DNA of 64,000 nt, taken from the NCBI GenBank assembly GCA_027924585.1, contig BSBM01000307.1, forward strand, positions 12,112,001 through 12,176,000. Reading direction: 5' to 3'. Both the position numbers and the translations under genes were made by a program. How positions within the stretch are numbered: position 1 is the stretch's first letter; every line of letters begins with the position of its first letter. Of this stretch, positions 34,683-46,373 are shown one piece after another. Source of the stretch: Larix kaempferi. Lineage: Eukaryota > Streptophyta > Pinopsida > Pinales > Pinaceae. The notes beneath the pieces were generated by a model. It saw only the letters and a list, made by a program, of their open reading frames with translations. It ran no database searches and was not told where the DNA came from.

Positions 34683-34690
<8 letters not shown>
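32904..34690. other. Intergenic region
   Basis: No gene supported. Contains a 29-bp tandem duplication (33955-33983 and 33984-34012, ATGGTCTTCAATACTCAAGG). At about 34190-34250 there is a weak tRNA-like pair, TTAGGTCAAGTTGACGAG then GGTCTCAAATCC, that could be a decayed SINE head. Confidence 0.45.
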
Positions 34691-34714
<24 letters not shown>

Positions 34715-34715
34715 G
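34691..34715. repeat. (AGTT)n microsatellite
   Basis: Six uninterrupted AGTT units. Confidence 0.95.
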
Positions 34716-34799
34716 GACTCTCAATTTGATTTTATTTACAAGAAGTGTCATATATTTTTTTTAAACAAGAGGATTTACTCCATAACACCCTTGAACAAA

Positions 34800-34990
34800 A
34801 TCAGTTAATTATTTTATATGCCACATTGGTGGGTAGTCAAGGTCTTCGGAGCTTTCACATGTTCTTAAATGTGGTTTTTCTACTGGGGTGTGCCTACTGG
34901 AATTTGAACTCGGTTCCTTCTTACAACAAGTGCCTCAACTTGAACTCCACAAGATCCCATCATCCCTGGAAATTATCCACGATGGGTACA
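34800..34990 (-). mobile_element. Probable tRNA-derived SINE, minus strand
   Basis: On the minus strand GTGGAGTTCAAGTTGAGGCA (A-box region) is followed by CCGAGTTCAAATTCC (B-box region) and a body that matches no gene. Spacing and order fit a SINE head similar to the one at 2847. The ends are uncertain and no target duplication was found. Confidence 0.45.
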
Positions 34991-35030
34991 TATATTTGTA
35001 CTATTGGTTTAGAACATTTATATGATGAGT

Positions 35031-35832
35031 AGCGCTTGCTTCCTTTTCTATTAGCCACAATTTACTTTCATTTGGACATGGTTGTCTCTTCATTAGCTGC
35101 CTCACGTTCTAGCGCCCCCTTATAACCTTCTTGTAGGCCCAGGTTTGGTATGTTGTTTCATTTATGGTTGTTGGTATACTATTTTTTCATTTTACTTCTC
35201 ATGTTGCATATCATCTACTGGACCACCCTTTTGATAATATTTGAACATGATACATAGATTTTGTGCTCAAACAATAATCTTAAATCCACAGGTAACTTTA
35301 AACCTTGAAACCTATCAAAACAACAATCTTCAAATGGTAAAATATACCGACATACATTGTAGAAAATAATAACAACAAAATCCATAGGTTTGATCTCTCA
35401 ATGACATATATCTTATATTGAATACAAAACGAAGAACATACAATGCAATAGATCAAAACCAAAATGTCAAAAACATACTAAGCAATACAGTGGTGTGCTT
35501 GAAATATGCTTTATAGAATAGGAAGACACTGGGGTTTACAACAATGAAGCATGTCTTAGTAAAGCACCTATGTCAGGTCGACAAAACCCTAAACATAATT
35601 CTAGCTTAGGGAGGTGTGCCCGGGGACTAATTGAAAGAATGCCTTGATTAGAACACTCAACAAGGGGTAGCAAGCATGCATATAGGGAAGTGTTGACTCC
35701 TAAAGACCTATGCCCTACTTAGACTAAGTCAATTCATGTGTTGTTTCCTATAACTAGAAAGCAAACTAGAAATAGAAAAGCAACTACTAATAAACTATAA
35801 AAGCAACATTCTAAAATAGAAAGCAACAAAAC
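35031..35832. other. Intergenic or intron sequence
   Basis: No ORF of note. It follows the splice-donor end of the ABCG exon on the minus strand, so part of it may be the remains of that intron. Confidence 0.35.
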
Positions 35833-36301
35833 CTGCAAGCGTTCTGAGTTTTGTTGACTTTCCATATTTGGCAGAACCCATGAGGACAATGAGTGTTCCA
35901 GGCATTGCATATCCAGTAGAGATCTTGATGACCTTGTCAAAGTATCTCCTCTTGCCCCTCATAGTAATTGTCAAGTCCCTCCACACAAGAGTTGCTCCTC
36001 CTGCTCTTTTGGGTGTGAATGAATCAACCAACTGTGGAGCTTGAGAAATTCCTGCTCTGCTATTCAATTCTGGGGAAGGCATTGCAGCGTCCTCCCCTTC
36101 AGTCCGAATGTCAGCCCCAGCCTTAGCCTCCACATCATTGTCCTACTCAGGTGTTTCCTCAAATGAAACGGGCCTCAGTTGTGGGCCTGAACCTAGTTTT
36201 CTCAAGGAAAAAATATGAAGTAGATGGAAATCAGGGTTTGTAGGACTATTGGATGACGATGAAGACCTATATGCATAAGCAAATGATTGTATGTCTTCCA
36301 T
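35833..36301 (-). pseudogene. First exon of an ABCG (white/WBC) transporter
   Basis: From ATG at 36301 (MEDIQSFAYAYRSSSSSNS) the frame runs 156 codons and one base to a GCAG/GT donor at 35833/35832. One stop (TAG, 36145-36143) interrupts codon 53. It holds the N-terminal Ser-rich region, LVWRDLTITMRGKRRYFDKV and a Walker A GSAKYGKST, the typical ABCG start of the nucleotide-binding domain. It resembles the plant ABCG3 (WBC3) type by memory of the family. No further exons (Walker B, transmembrane part) were recognised downstream, although long introns could hide them. Most likely a gene fragment. Confidence 0.7.
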
Positions 36302-36676
36302 TGGAATTTACTACCCAAAAACAATAAGACCTCTTCGAGGAATTGGATTTCCATTCCCAATCATGGTGGGCACATAGCCAATGAATAATACCTATCAAAA
36401 ACTAAGTGAATCGTTTCTTTGCCCTACATTCACTTCAAATCTGTAAATAAAACGAAACCATGTTTTGTATTTTTCGAATTGAGATGGTGACTTGCAGTAG
36501 CTGTCCTATAAAACCTAGCTGGGAGATTGTGGCTTGCGACTGGAACTCTAATCTGAGCCTCCATCCCAGTTCACACGAGTTACACAAATACCCACACACG
36601 AAAACCAGCCATTATTTTTTGGGGTAATAGTGAAAGGACGGACGACAGGCCCCGAACACGGAAACCAACCCCGAAC
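36302..36676. other. Spacer between ABCG exon and LRR exon
   Basis: No feature recognised. The two exon fragments are divergently oriented. Confidence 0.4.
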
Positions 36677-37098
36677 ATGACCATGTTAGCAAGGAATTGT
36701 AAGAGGCTGGTCAAATTGGAGTTAAGTGGGTGTCAAGGAAGCTATTATGGGATTGCTACAATTGGGCAGTGTTGTGTGATGCTTGAAGAGTTGACACTCT
36801 CTAAGCATGGTCTTGATCTTGACCAAGGTTGGACTGCAGCACTGTCCTGTTGCAGTAACTTGAAAACCTTCAAGTTTCAAAGCTATGGGAGAATTGACCA
36901 CAATGCTGGTCTAGTGGAGCACTTGGGATGTTTCCCTACAATTGAAAGAATTCAATCCCAATGCTGTAATTTGAAGGATAAGCAAGGTTTGGTTGCATTG
37001 CTTGTGGTTTGTGGGTCTGTGAGACTCTAAGAAAGCTTGAGTTTCAAGATTGCTGGGTTCTAGAGGATGAATTCTTCAATCTTTCCTATAACTTGCAG
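36677..37098 (+). pseudogene. Leucine-rich-repeat (F-box/LRR-like) exon, frameshifted
   Basis: The frame gives repeated LRR units of the RNI/F-box type: NCKRLVKLELSGCQGS, CCVMLEELTLSKHGLD, CCSNLKTFKFQSY, CFPTIERIQSQCC, then after a frameshift near 37020 LRKLEFQDCWVLEDEFFNLS. It ends at a good splice donor, TTGCAG/GTAAAT, at 37098/37099. Such proteins usually pair an F-box with LRRs for substrate recognition in SCF ubiquitin ligases. No F-box is seen here, so the class is an inference. Gypsy element B is inserted 100 bp into the presumed intron. Confidence 0.55.
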
Positions 37099-37198
37099 GT
37101 AAATGCTGAGAGCAATGGATATAGGATAGGTTCTCTAAGGGGCTGAGGGAAGCAATTTTTATTGGACGCCATAATCAAAGAACCTCATGTGTGCTTAT

Positions 37199-38611
37199 TG
37201 GTGATCTCCTAATATGGATGCCTAATGATGGCAGCTTATACCAAGAGCCTACTTTAAATGTCAACCCGGGGAACGTACAAACTTGAGAGATGCATGCACT
37301 GTTTGTGCTCTTTATAGGATAATCTCTTGTCACAGTTAAAGGGCGGTATCGATGTTCTAAAGATTGTCTACTAAATTTGAAGGTTGTCTACTTAATGTGA
37401 AAACTGATTATGCTATGAAATTGAATACTGGAAAGCAATGAATCTAATTAAAAGAATTAAAGTGCTGAAAGCAGTAAATATGTTCTGAGAAGTAAAGCAG
37501 GGAATCTATTCTAAGTAATTAAAATGTTGAAGTAATTAGATGCTAATCTGTTCTAAGAAATAAAGATATAAAGACAGTAAATGTATTTGAAATAATTAAA
37601 CTGCTGAAATAACTAAATGATGAGAATGAAAATACCATAACAAAGCTATTTTACTATTGGGGAAATGAAGTCTGTAACTATTGTCTGCGCACACAATTTG
37701 AGTTTTGATCTATCTTATTCCACCAATCTAGAATTGAAATACGAACATTCTATGCTTACCCATCTTCTACCAAGAAGTTAAAAGAAACTAATCACGATGA
37801 GAAACTGCAGTGAACTCTAGATCTAACCATGACATTGAAAGCTAAGCTATTACACATGTAATAGTGGATAAAAATATGCGGTGCATGAAAGAACCTACAT
37901 GACTACTGAAATCGTTTTACTGTACTACGGAATGCATTCTAAACTACTACAGTAAACAATGACTCATTCAACGCTACCGTATATCATAGAACTGTTCATC
38001 AATGTAAAACGCATACTTGGAAAAATACCTGCAAATAGGAATCTCCTGACCTACATGTTGGAGGGGCCCTCCCCAACCCGTACTCAGGAGAGAATAAAAA
38101 CTCAGAAATGCTTGCTAGAATTAATCATCAATCTTTCATTAATATGTAAAATCCATGTCAAAATAGAAGTCTGTACTTCAGTGTCTCAATAGTGCAGAAA
38201 AACATTAACAATAATGTCTTTCACAAAAATAACAGCAGGGGCCTCTCGCTACCCGAGAGGTCCATATTTATACAATTTAACTCTAATCCTAACTGATTGT
38301 CAAAGTGCCGATTCATCTTGAAAGTGGGAGTGTGTCCCCTATAAATCAGGAAACAGGGCGCCGAGCTTGGTGATCCTTTAGTCTTCTACATGTCCTTCCT
38401 TTAATAAACCTGAACCTGCTCAATCATGCTTGGTTTCCATATAATCAGTTTAATTGATACGCATTCTAACATACAAGATTAATCATAAAAACAATTTCAT
38501 TAAATCATTAAAGTAAAACACTTTTCCCACAATTGAATGCGTTTCGTTGCCATTGCTTGAGCTCGACTGTGGAAAAAGGGTTATCAAAATACCTGAAAAA
38601 TGGACCCATCA
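37199..38611 (-). repeat. 3' LTR of element B
   Basis: 1413 bp. On the minus strand it begins TGATGGGTCC (at 38611) and ends GATCACCA (at 37199). It carries the TATA-like TATAAATA (38265-38272 region) and the hairpin CCTCTCGGGTAGCGAGAGG (38242-38260). Confidence 0.95.
38242..38273 (-). promoter_or_regulatory. TATA box and hairpin in 3' LTR of B
   Basis: On the minus strand GTATAAATATGGA is followed immediately by a 7-bp-stem hairpin (38260-38242), the same order and spacing as in element A. Confidence 0.65.
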
Positions 38612-38624
38612 TTCTCTCCCCTAC
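38612..38624 (-). other. Polypurine tract of element B
   Basis: GTAGGGGAGAGAA on the minus strand abuts the 3' LTR and lies just after the ORF3 stop. Confidence 0.75.
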
Positions 38625-38633
38625 TTGAAGGAT

Positions 38634-40913
38634 TCACCCATCCTTGGGTGACCTGTTCCTTTCGTCGATGACCTCCCTGATATCCCATGCTACCACCTTA
38701 GGTGCCCCTACCTGTTTGAGATACCCAAAATTCTGATCATCCCTGGCCCATGCCTTCCTCTCCTCCTCTTCATTAATATGTTCTTTGAGGACTGGGGAAA
38801 GAAAGAATGGAGGATTCAATCTCATCCCAATCCACCTTAGTTGGTTTCTTGCCAGGGATTCTTTATAGAGTATGGTTTTGAAGAGAGCATCCTTAAGTCT
38901 GAGGGGAGAGTGGAGTTCTCTTCGTTTTATATCATTTGCCACCCTGCTCTACCTTTCCCTGATGGACTCATCAACTTCCTTTTGCATGTTGCGGAGTGTA
39001 ATGTCGAAGTGACTCACCGCCTCCTGTTGTTTTGCGAGGAGAATGGGTATCAGCTCCTCGTCCTGAGTGAGGATCCTGTGATTATAAATTATTCCCTCAG
39101 GGTGAGTGGGCTCAGGTCTAATCATTAATGGAGTTTTCCATTTGGATGCCATATAGAGATGATAGTCCTGGGCTCACTCAATTTCATGGTTCATCCACGA
39201 ACACAATGCCCTTAACTAGAAATCACCCACATATGGGTTTGGTGACCAGTTGGGCGAGCCAGAAACTACAAAATTGTGCAAGAACTCACTCAGTCGGTCT
39301 TTCTCTAGCTCTGTGCAGTTCAATGATGCATCAATAAATTCCTTAGGAGTGCTTACCTCTATAGGGAGATCTTTCTTCAATCTCTGAAGCTGGAATTCGC
39401 CCCTTTTTTCTTGTAAATAAACTGCATAGACCGCCGATGGTGGTTTAAGGTCACGCATTCTCTCATATATGCTGGTAGTAGTGGCAAGAACATCCTTAAT
39501 TTTGATAATTTCCTGGTCCTTCCTTGCCAATTTGCTCAGTTCTTCGGCCAAATTTTCTTGCAGCTCTAAATTCTTCTGTTCGGCCAACCGGAGCTCTTAT
39601 GCATGGTGCATCTTTAGGATTTGTGTCTTCTCGGCTGAGAATGGGGGAGGTGTGGCCTGGCTTCCTGGTCGAATTCTTAATGTTGCCAACTCATTTCTGA
39701 GCCTTTTCGATTCTGCTCGTGCTTCAGCGAGCTGGGAAACGACCTCAAGGTATTCATTACGTTCTGGAGGGTTTTCCTGAAAGGTACCTTGCTCCTGTAA
39801 GCTCTGCCCTTCTCCTTTATCCATCTCTTCTTCCGTATCCTGTTTTTCCTCTTCATTCCCTTTCTCTTCTTCATCCTCTTCTTCTTTTTCTTCTTCGTCC
39901 TCTTCTTCATCCGTAGTCGGATCCTTTTGATCTATAAAAGGATTAATGTCATCATCAGACACAATGGTAATCAGGGGGCTGGGTTCCCTTTCTTTCTCCT
40001 TGGAGACTCGGATTTTAGATACCTGTGTGAATCTCTTGTTGTGCCTCTTTGACCCCTGACTACTGGTAGGAATATCTGGGTCTGATTTGGGGGAGTCCTC
40101 TTTGGAGTGTTTTATTTTGACCAAGGTGTCGGCCACACTGTCCAAGTCGATTTTTCTTTTTTCCCCTGATACAAAGGTGGTCTTACTTTTTGATTCAGGT
40201 GGCAAGGGCGTAGTCCTCATTCTCTGAATGTCCTCAGCAAATACTACAATGAACTCCTTCCAGGAGAGCTCTGGAATCTGAGCTTTTAGCTCCTCACCAA
40301 CTATTAGTTTGATCAACCCATGATGGGCCAAAGCATCGTCTTTTCCCTTAGCCACCTTCCTGCTCATCTCTGCTAGGGATTGGAGCAGGAAAAATGGAAT
40401 GCTAATATTGTTGTTTGATGAAATGTGACTTCTATGCCTGAGAAGCTCTAAAATACGAAAATGGAAAATGGGAACATAGCTTAATCTTCCAGTGCATGTA
40501 ATATACCTTAGGAAAATTGCAGCCATTTCATCCCATGGTGCTGGCATGAAGGGTCTATTGACTCCATTTTTGTCCTCATCATAAACTTCTCCACGCTCAA
40601 AGAATGCTGCTTTTGCTGTGTGGTTTGCCTCCCGGTCGTTGCTGCTCCAATGCAGGCCCATTGGAAGACCAGTCTGTTTGGCTATCATGTCCTCATCCAC
40701 TTTTATGTGTAACCCCTTCACCTGGGTGATGTACTGTTCATCTTTTATATGCTTGAAGTTTCTTGCGAACTCCTGGGCTACCCCTGTGTGGTATCCTCTC
40801 AGTCCAAGGATAAATGGCATCCAACCTGAGTTGCGAATGATTTGCAGGACTCTCGGGCTTTGATAAATGGCACTGTGATCTTCTGGTTCACTCTTTTTAA
40901 AACCCTTCGTCAT
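38634..40913 (-). pseudogene. ORF3 of element B, acidic/coiled-coil protein
   Basis: A 759-codon frame, starting MTKGFKKSEPEDHSAIY, with four in-frame stops (near 39598, 39217, 39180 and 38950) and no frameshift; residues 1-438 are open. Regions: an N-terminal conserved part (GWMPFILGLRGY, IAKQTGLPMGLHW), LSYVPIFHFRILELLRHRSH at about 155, a basic Ser/Lys linker, an acidic stretch (EEDEEEKEEEDEEEKG) at about residues 345-380, a coiled coil from about 395 with NLELQENLAEELSKLARKD, and a C-terminal part with LRWIGMRLNPPFFLSPVLKE. No transmembrane segment is visible. It ends about 25 bp before the 3' LTR. Function unknown. Confidence 0.82.
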
Positions 40914-42053
40914 TTTTCAAATCTTCTCTATAAACAAACAGACCAGGGCTTTGGGATGTAGTTTTATACTTTTAACTTGGTTGGGCTCTGCCTACGGGCT
41001 CAAGGAATGCAATGGTGGTTGCTTCTCGGGAATTTCAGGTGGTTACTTATATGCAAAATCGTGGAATATGTTGCACCTGAATTCACTGCCTTTCTGCACC
41101 TATTCTTTTCATCATACCTGTACTTGCCACTTCTAATCTCCTATCTTTCATGATTGATCTCTGCCTTCTTATGATCAACCTCTATACTTCATGTGGTGAA
41201 GGTTGCGATCATGATTTGCTGAGGGTGACGAGACTTTGGTAGCAATCATGAGTTATGAAGGTCATTCCACCATGCCGACGATTTTAAATTGAAGTTGTCC
41301 TCAGCTGACTAGAAACGACGCTATTGTGGGAAAGTGTTTTACCGTAAAAATAAAATAAAATCATTTAGAGATTACCTTGGTATGTATGTGTACCTGCATT
41401 GATGAGCTGGTCTGTTTTTCATGCGCGGTGAATTCTGTAGTAATCTTGGCGGTGTCTATAGTTGATTTTTGCATGTCAGTAGTTACGTGCGTAGGGTGCT
41501 TTTTCCGTTATGCGCATTTTGAATTTGCTGAGTATGTGCTTTTGAAAATTGTGCCAGTTGCTGATTCGACTCAGGCGATTGTGCTTTATATTTGGATGAT
41601 TGCATGGTTAGATATGATTGGCTCCCTTGAATAACTTTGCAGGCTCTCTTGAATATGTTTGAAAAAGGTTGGCGTGGTGTGTCTTTGATGAATTCCGTAG
41701 TAGATGAATACTTATTTTGCATGTAGACGTGGCTGGCTCGCGTGAATTGCTTTCAATCTCACTTGAATATATGGCAGCCTCGTTTGATTTATTTTTCAGG
41801 CTTGCTTGAATTGATGGCAACCTTGCTTGATATAAATTGTTTCTTGGATGAATTGATGGCAGCCTCGCCTGAATTATTGGCAGCCTCACTTGATATATTT
41901 TGCAGGCTCTCCTGAATTGCTGGTAGCCTCGCTTGAATTATTGTGTAGGCTCGCTTGAATAGGTTGATGCCCTATACTTTCTGTTATTCCTTTGTTCTCT
42001 TTTTTTGTTTTGTTTTGTTTTTCTCTTCTTTTTTTCATGAAATGTGTTGAAGC
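40914..42053 (-). other. Spacer between pol and ORF3 of element B with motif repeats
   Basis: Between about 41619 and 41970 there are roughly 13 imperfect copies of a motif that on the minus strand reads ATTCAAGCGAGCCTGCC, spaced about 20-45 bp. A pyrimidine-rich run (A-rich in sense) follows the pol stop at about 42000-42050. No supported ORF. Confidence 0.75.
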
Positions 42054-45000
42054 TTACTGTTTTGGAGCATGCTCTATCAGCATCAATTGTTGTTGGTTGA
42101 GTACTTGTGTAAATTCCTCTTTGGACTTTGGTTGTTTGTAGAGTTTTAGGTGGTGCCCATTCACGATCATGGGGAAATCATCATCATCAATTGTAATAAT
42201 TCTCACAGCCCCATTGTCATAAATTTTATGTATATTGTAAGGTCCAAGCCATCTAGTGGTTAGCTTCCCTTTGAATGTGTGAAATCTAGAGTCGTAGAGT
42301 AGTGCCCAATTACCCTCTTTGAATTTCTTATCTTTCAAATGTTGGTCATGCCATTTATTTCTTTGCTGTTGGATTATTTCAGTATGTGTAAGTGCTTGTT
42401 GGCGGTGTTCATCCAGTTGATTTAGCTGTAGCATGCGTTCTTTTTTAATGTCTGATAGGTTCATATTTAGATCGGCTGCAATTCTTAATGTTTTTACTTC
42501 AAATTCAATTGGTAGCATGACCTTTTTCCCATAGACCAGCTCATAAGGTGTGAATCCTGTTGTTGTTTTTCATGTAGTATTGTAAGCCCAGACTACTTCA
42601 CTAAGTCTGTCAGCCCAATATCTTTTGTGAATTTGGACAGTTTTTGTCAAGATTCTTTCTAATTCCCTGTTGGTTACCTCAACTTGACCATTTCCTTGAG
42701 GGTGGTAGGAGGATGACTGTCTGTGCTTTACATTGTTTCTTTTCATCAAGTCTTCAATTAAATTATATGTGAATTGTGGTCCTTGATCTGAAACTACTTC
42801 TCTTGGCACCCCAAATCTGTGAAAGATCTGCTCAGTAAAGAATTTGACCACACTGGTTTCATTTGCAGCAGCCAGTGCTGCTACCTCAGTCCATTTTTTA
42901 AGGTAATCAATGCATACAAGGATGTAGATCTTCTGATTGGACTGTGGGTTGAATGGGCCAACAAAATCGAATCCCCACTTATGGAATGCTTCTAAAGATA
43001 TTTGTGGGTGTAGTGGCATTTCTTGTTTTTGTGTTGGCTTTCCCATTCTCTGGCAATCGTCACAATGGGACACATACTCATAAGCATCTCTGTGGAGTGT
43101 TGGCCAATAATACCCTGTTTGCAAGATCTTGTAGGCTGTCCTTTTTGCAGCGTAGTGTCCTCCACAGGGTTCATTGTGGGTGTCATGCATTATTTCATGT
43201 ACCTCATCTTCCCTAATGCACCTTCTAAGTACTTGATCTAGTCCCTGTTTAAAAAGCATGCCCTCTGTCCATGTATATGTGGCACTTTGTCTTATTACCT
43301 TTGTCCTTTCTTTATAATTGTAATGTTCTGGAAACTTCCCGGAAACCAAATAGTTTGCTATGTCAGCAAACCATGGACATTTTATTGATATGGCAAAAAG
43401 GTGCTCATCAGGGAAGTTATCTTGGACCAATTCATTATCTGTCCCATGTGTTACTCTTGACAAAAAGTCTGCTACGACATTATGCTTGCCTAGTTTATCT
43501 ATTATAGTGATGTCGAATTCTTGTAGAAGTAGCATCCATCGAATAATTATTGCACTTTTATTAGGCTTGTTCATAAGATATCTGATCGCTGAGTGGTCAG
43601 TATGGATAAAACTTTGGTATCCTGTAATGTAATGCTTGAATTTGTTGATTGCATGTATGACTGCCAGAAATTCCTTCTCTGTGACTGTCTAGTTGAGTTC
43701 TGCCCCAGCCAAATTTTTGCTTATATAGTATATGGCATAGGGTTTCTTGTCTTGCTCTTGCCCAAGAACAGATCCGATTTCTTTATCTGATGCATCGGTG
43801 TGAATGTGAAATGGAATTTCCCAGTTTGGTCCTTGAAGTATTGGTGCTGTGATGGTTTTCTGTTTAAGACTTTCAAAGGCTGACATGCAGTTGCTTGTCC
43901 ATATGAACTCATTGTATTTTGTGAGAAGTGCAAACATGGGGGCAACAATTCTGCTATAATTCTCAATAAACCTCCTATAGTACCCTGTCTGTCTAAGGAA
44001 GTTTCTCACATCTCTTTGTTTGATAGGTGGGGGCAGTGTCTTGATTACTGATACTTTGGCTTGATCCACCTATATACCTCTCTGTGATATATGATGTCCT
44101 AGAACAATTCCTTCTTCCATTAACATCCTGCATTTGTCATTGCTTAGGCACAAGCTCATCTCAATACATCTTTTCAATATTAATTCAAGGTTTTCCAATG
44201 CCTAGTCAAAGCTCTGTCCATAAGGTGTGAAATCATCCATGAATACTTCCATTTTGTTATTCAGGAAATCAGAGAAAATACTCAGTATGGCTCTTTGAAA
44301 TGTTGTTGGGGCGTTACATAGACCAAAGGGTAAGACCCTATAGGCGTAAGTTCCCCATGGGAATGTGAAGGTCGTCTTATCTTGATCAGCTGGGTGTATT
44401 AAAATTTGGTTGTAACCACTGAAACCGTCTAGGAATGAAAAGTACTTATTTCCAGATAATGTATCCAGCACCTGGTCTATAAATGGAAGTGGAAAATGAT
44501 CCTTCTTTGTTGCTTTATTCAGCTCTCTGTAGTCCACACAAATTCTCCATTTGCCTTCTTTTTTGGGCACTATGACTAGTGGTGAGACCCACTCACTATC
44601 AGATATTGGATAGATTAACCCTGCATCTAATAAATTTTGTAATTCCATTTTGACTATGTCTTTTAGTGCAGGGTTCAGCCTTCTTTGTGGTTTCCTGATG
44701 GCAGTAGAACCTTCTTTGATGTAAATGTAGTGTTTGCAGATATCAGGATGTATTCCTTTCATACATGTATATGTCCAGGAAAATGCTTTACTTTGTTGTG
44801 TTAATATCTTCATCAATTTCTCTTCTTGCTCTGGTTTTAAATTGGAATTTATGTTGACTGTATTGCTAGGGTTAATTTCCACAACTTTTACCTTCTCAAT
44901 CTGTTCTGACAGCACTTCTGTCCATAAGTCATCCATGTTCTGTTTTGAACTTTCACCTATTTCTGTAGAAACAAATTCTTGAATAACATGATTGTTAGGA

Positions 45001-46373
45001 GATATATTTTGTATAAATCTATCTATATGGCCATCTTCATCTATTGCCTTTAAAGATATTGCGGCATCAATTGTTAGGATAGGTCAGAAGTTTTGATTTG
45101 TTGTGTTCTGGTAATCATCAGTCCAATTTTGATATTCTAACTCTAAGGATTTCATTGATGGTGGGTAGATTGTTATCTTATTCCTGGTATGTCCACTGGT
45201 GATTGTCATATTTCCTGATCGGAAACCTATGTAAGCGTCTGCAATTGCTAACCAAGGTCTACCCAGGATAATTGGATAGCCACTAAGTTTGCTTTTTATT
45301 TCGATTATTATAAAATCAGCTGGGTATTCCCAGGACTCGATATTTATCATGATGTCTTCTAGCATTCCTTCGGGATTCATAGTGGACGTGTCTACTAGTT
45401 GGAGTATTGTTGTAGTTGGTCTTACCATTGATTGGAGTCCTAGGTATAACATGGTTTCTTTAGTCATGACATTGATCACAACTCCTAGATCGATTAAGCT
45501 TTTATTTATTTACTTGTTATTTATGGTGACACTTACTACAGGACTACCAGGATCAAGATATTTAGGATTTATTATGACACCTAGCATCAAATCGGCCAAT
45601 TGTCCCACTACATTAATAGTTGGTGGGTCACGCTTCCTTCTTCCTGGCTTCTTTAGGAAATTCTCTCTAATGAATTTGTTGCAGATGGGCACATCCCTTA
45701 TGGCTTGTAAGATTGGGATTTGGATGTTTAATTGTTTGAATTCATTTAAGATTATATTCTCTTCCTCTTATTTTGTATTCTGGACAAGTTTTTCTGGAAA
45801 TGGAGGGTTTCTAGTTCATGTTAGTGGTATAATTTCTTCCTCAGGAGGTTCTGGTTCATCAGGATGTTGAACATAGGGTTCTGATGTGTGGTCCTGAGCT
45901 TCAGGTACAGGTTGTTGGATGTTGTGTGGGGGTGTATTCTGCAACGTTTTTCCAGATCGTACGTTTATTTCATTTATTTCTATGGTGTCTACAACATAAG
46001 TTAGGAATTGTGTGATATCAGTGTTGTAAGCTTGCTGCTGTTGTGGGGGCCTATTATTATTAAGATTTGGAATTGGTTGGGCTGGAATAGGTGGAGGTAT
46101 GGGGGGTGGTTGAGGTTGTGGGGGTGGCATAATGAGTGGTTGTTGTAATGGCTCCCTCCAATTTGATGGATGTGGGTACTAGTTTGCATAGTTTGTGGTG
46201 GATGGAAACGGTGGGGGGTATTGAGGATAAGACGGTGAATAATATGGTTGTTGATAGGATGGTTGATATGCTTGCTAGTTTTGTTGCCATTGGTTTTGAT
46301 TTGGCTATGCTTTCCATGGAGTCGGTGCAGAGTTCCAATTTGGCTGTCCTTGATTATAGTAAGTTTGATTGCT
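42054..46373 (-). pseudogene. Pol of element B: protease, RT, RNase H, integrase
   Basis: Continuous with gag in one frame. Protease at about 45200-45640, with the active-site region changed to IDLGVVINVM where element A has DLGASINVM. RT at about 44200-44760 with [35 protein letters not shown] and FMDDF. RNase H at about 43600-43960 (FHIHTDASDKEIG). Integrase zinc finger at about 43020-43260 (HDTHNEPCGGHYAAKR, CDDCQRMGK) and core with FVGPFNPQSNQK, VSDQGPQF and NRELERIL to about 42640. The C-terminal tail ends EHAPKQ at 42057. In-frame stops include 45816-45818, 45510-45512, 45084-45086, 44202-44204, 44070-44072, 43689-43691 and 42570-42572. No frameshift is apparent, but the protein cannot be made. 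Confidence 0.92.

Noticed and set aside
45289-45870. Plus-strand ORF of 193 codons (and 19553-20134 in element A)
   Set aside because: Antisense shadow of the protease region of pol; the matching length in A and B reflects conserved pol sequence.
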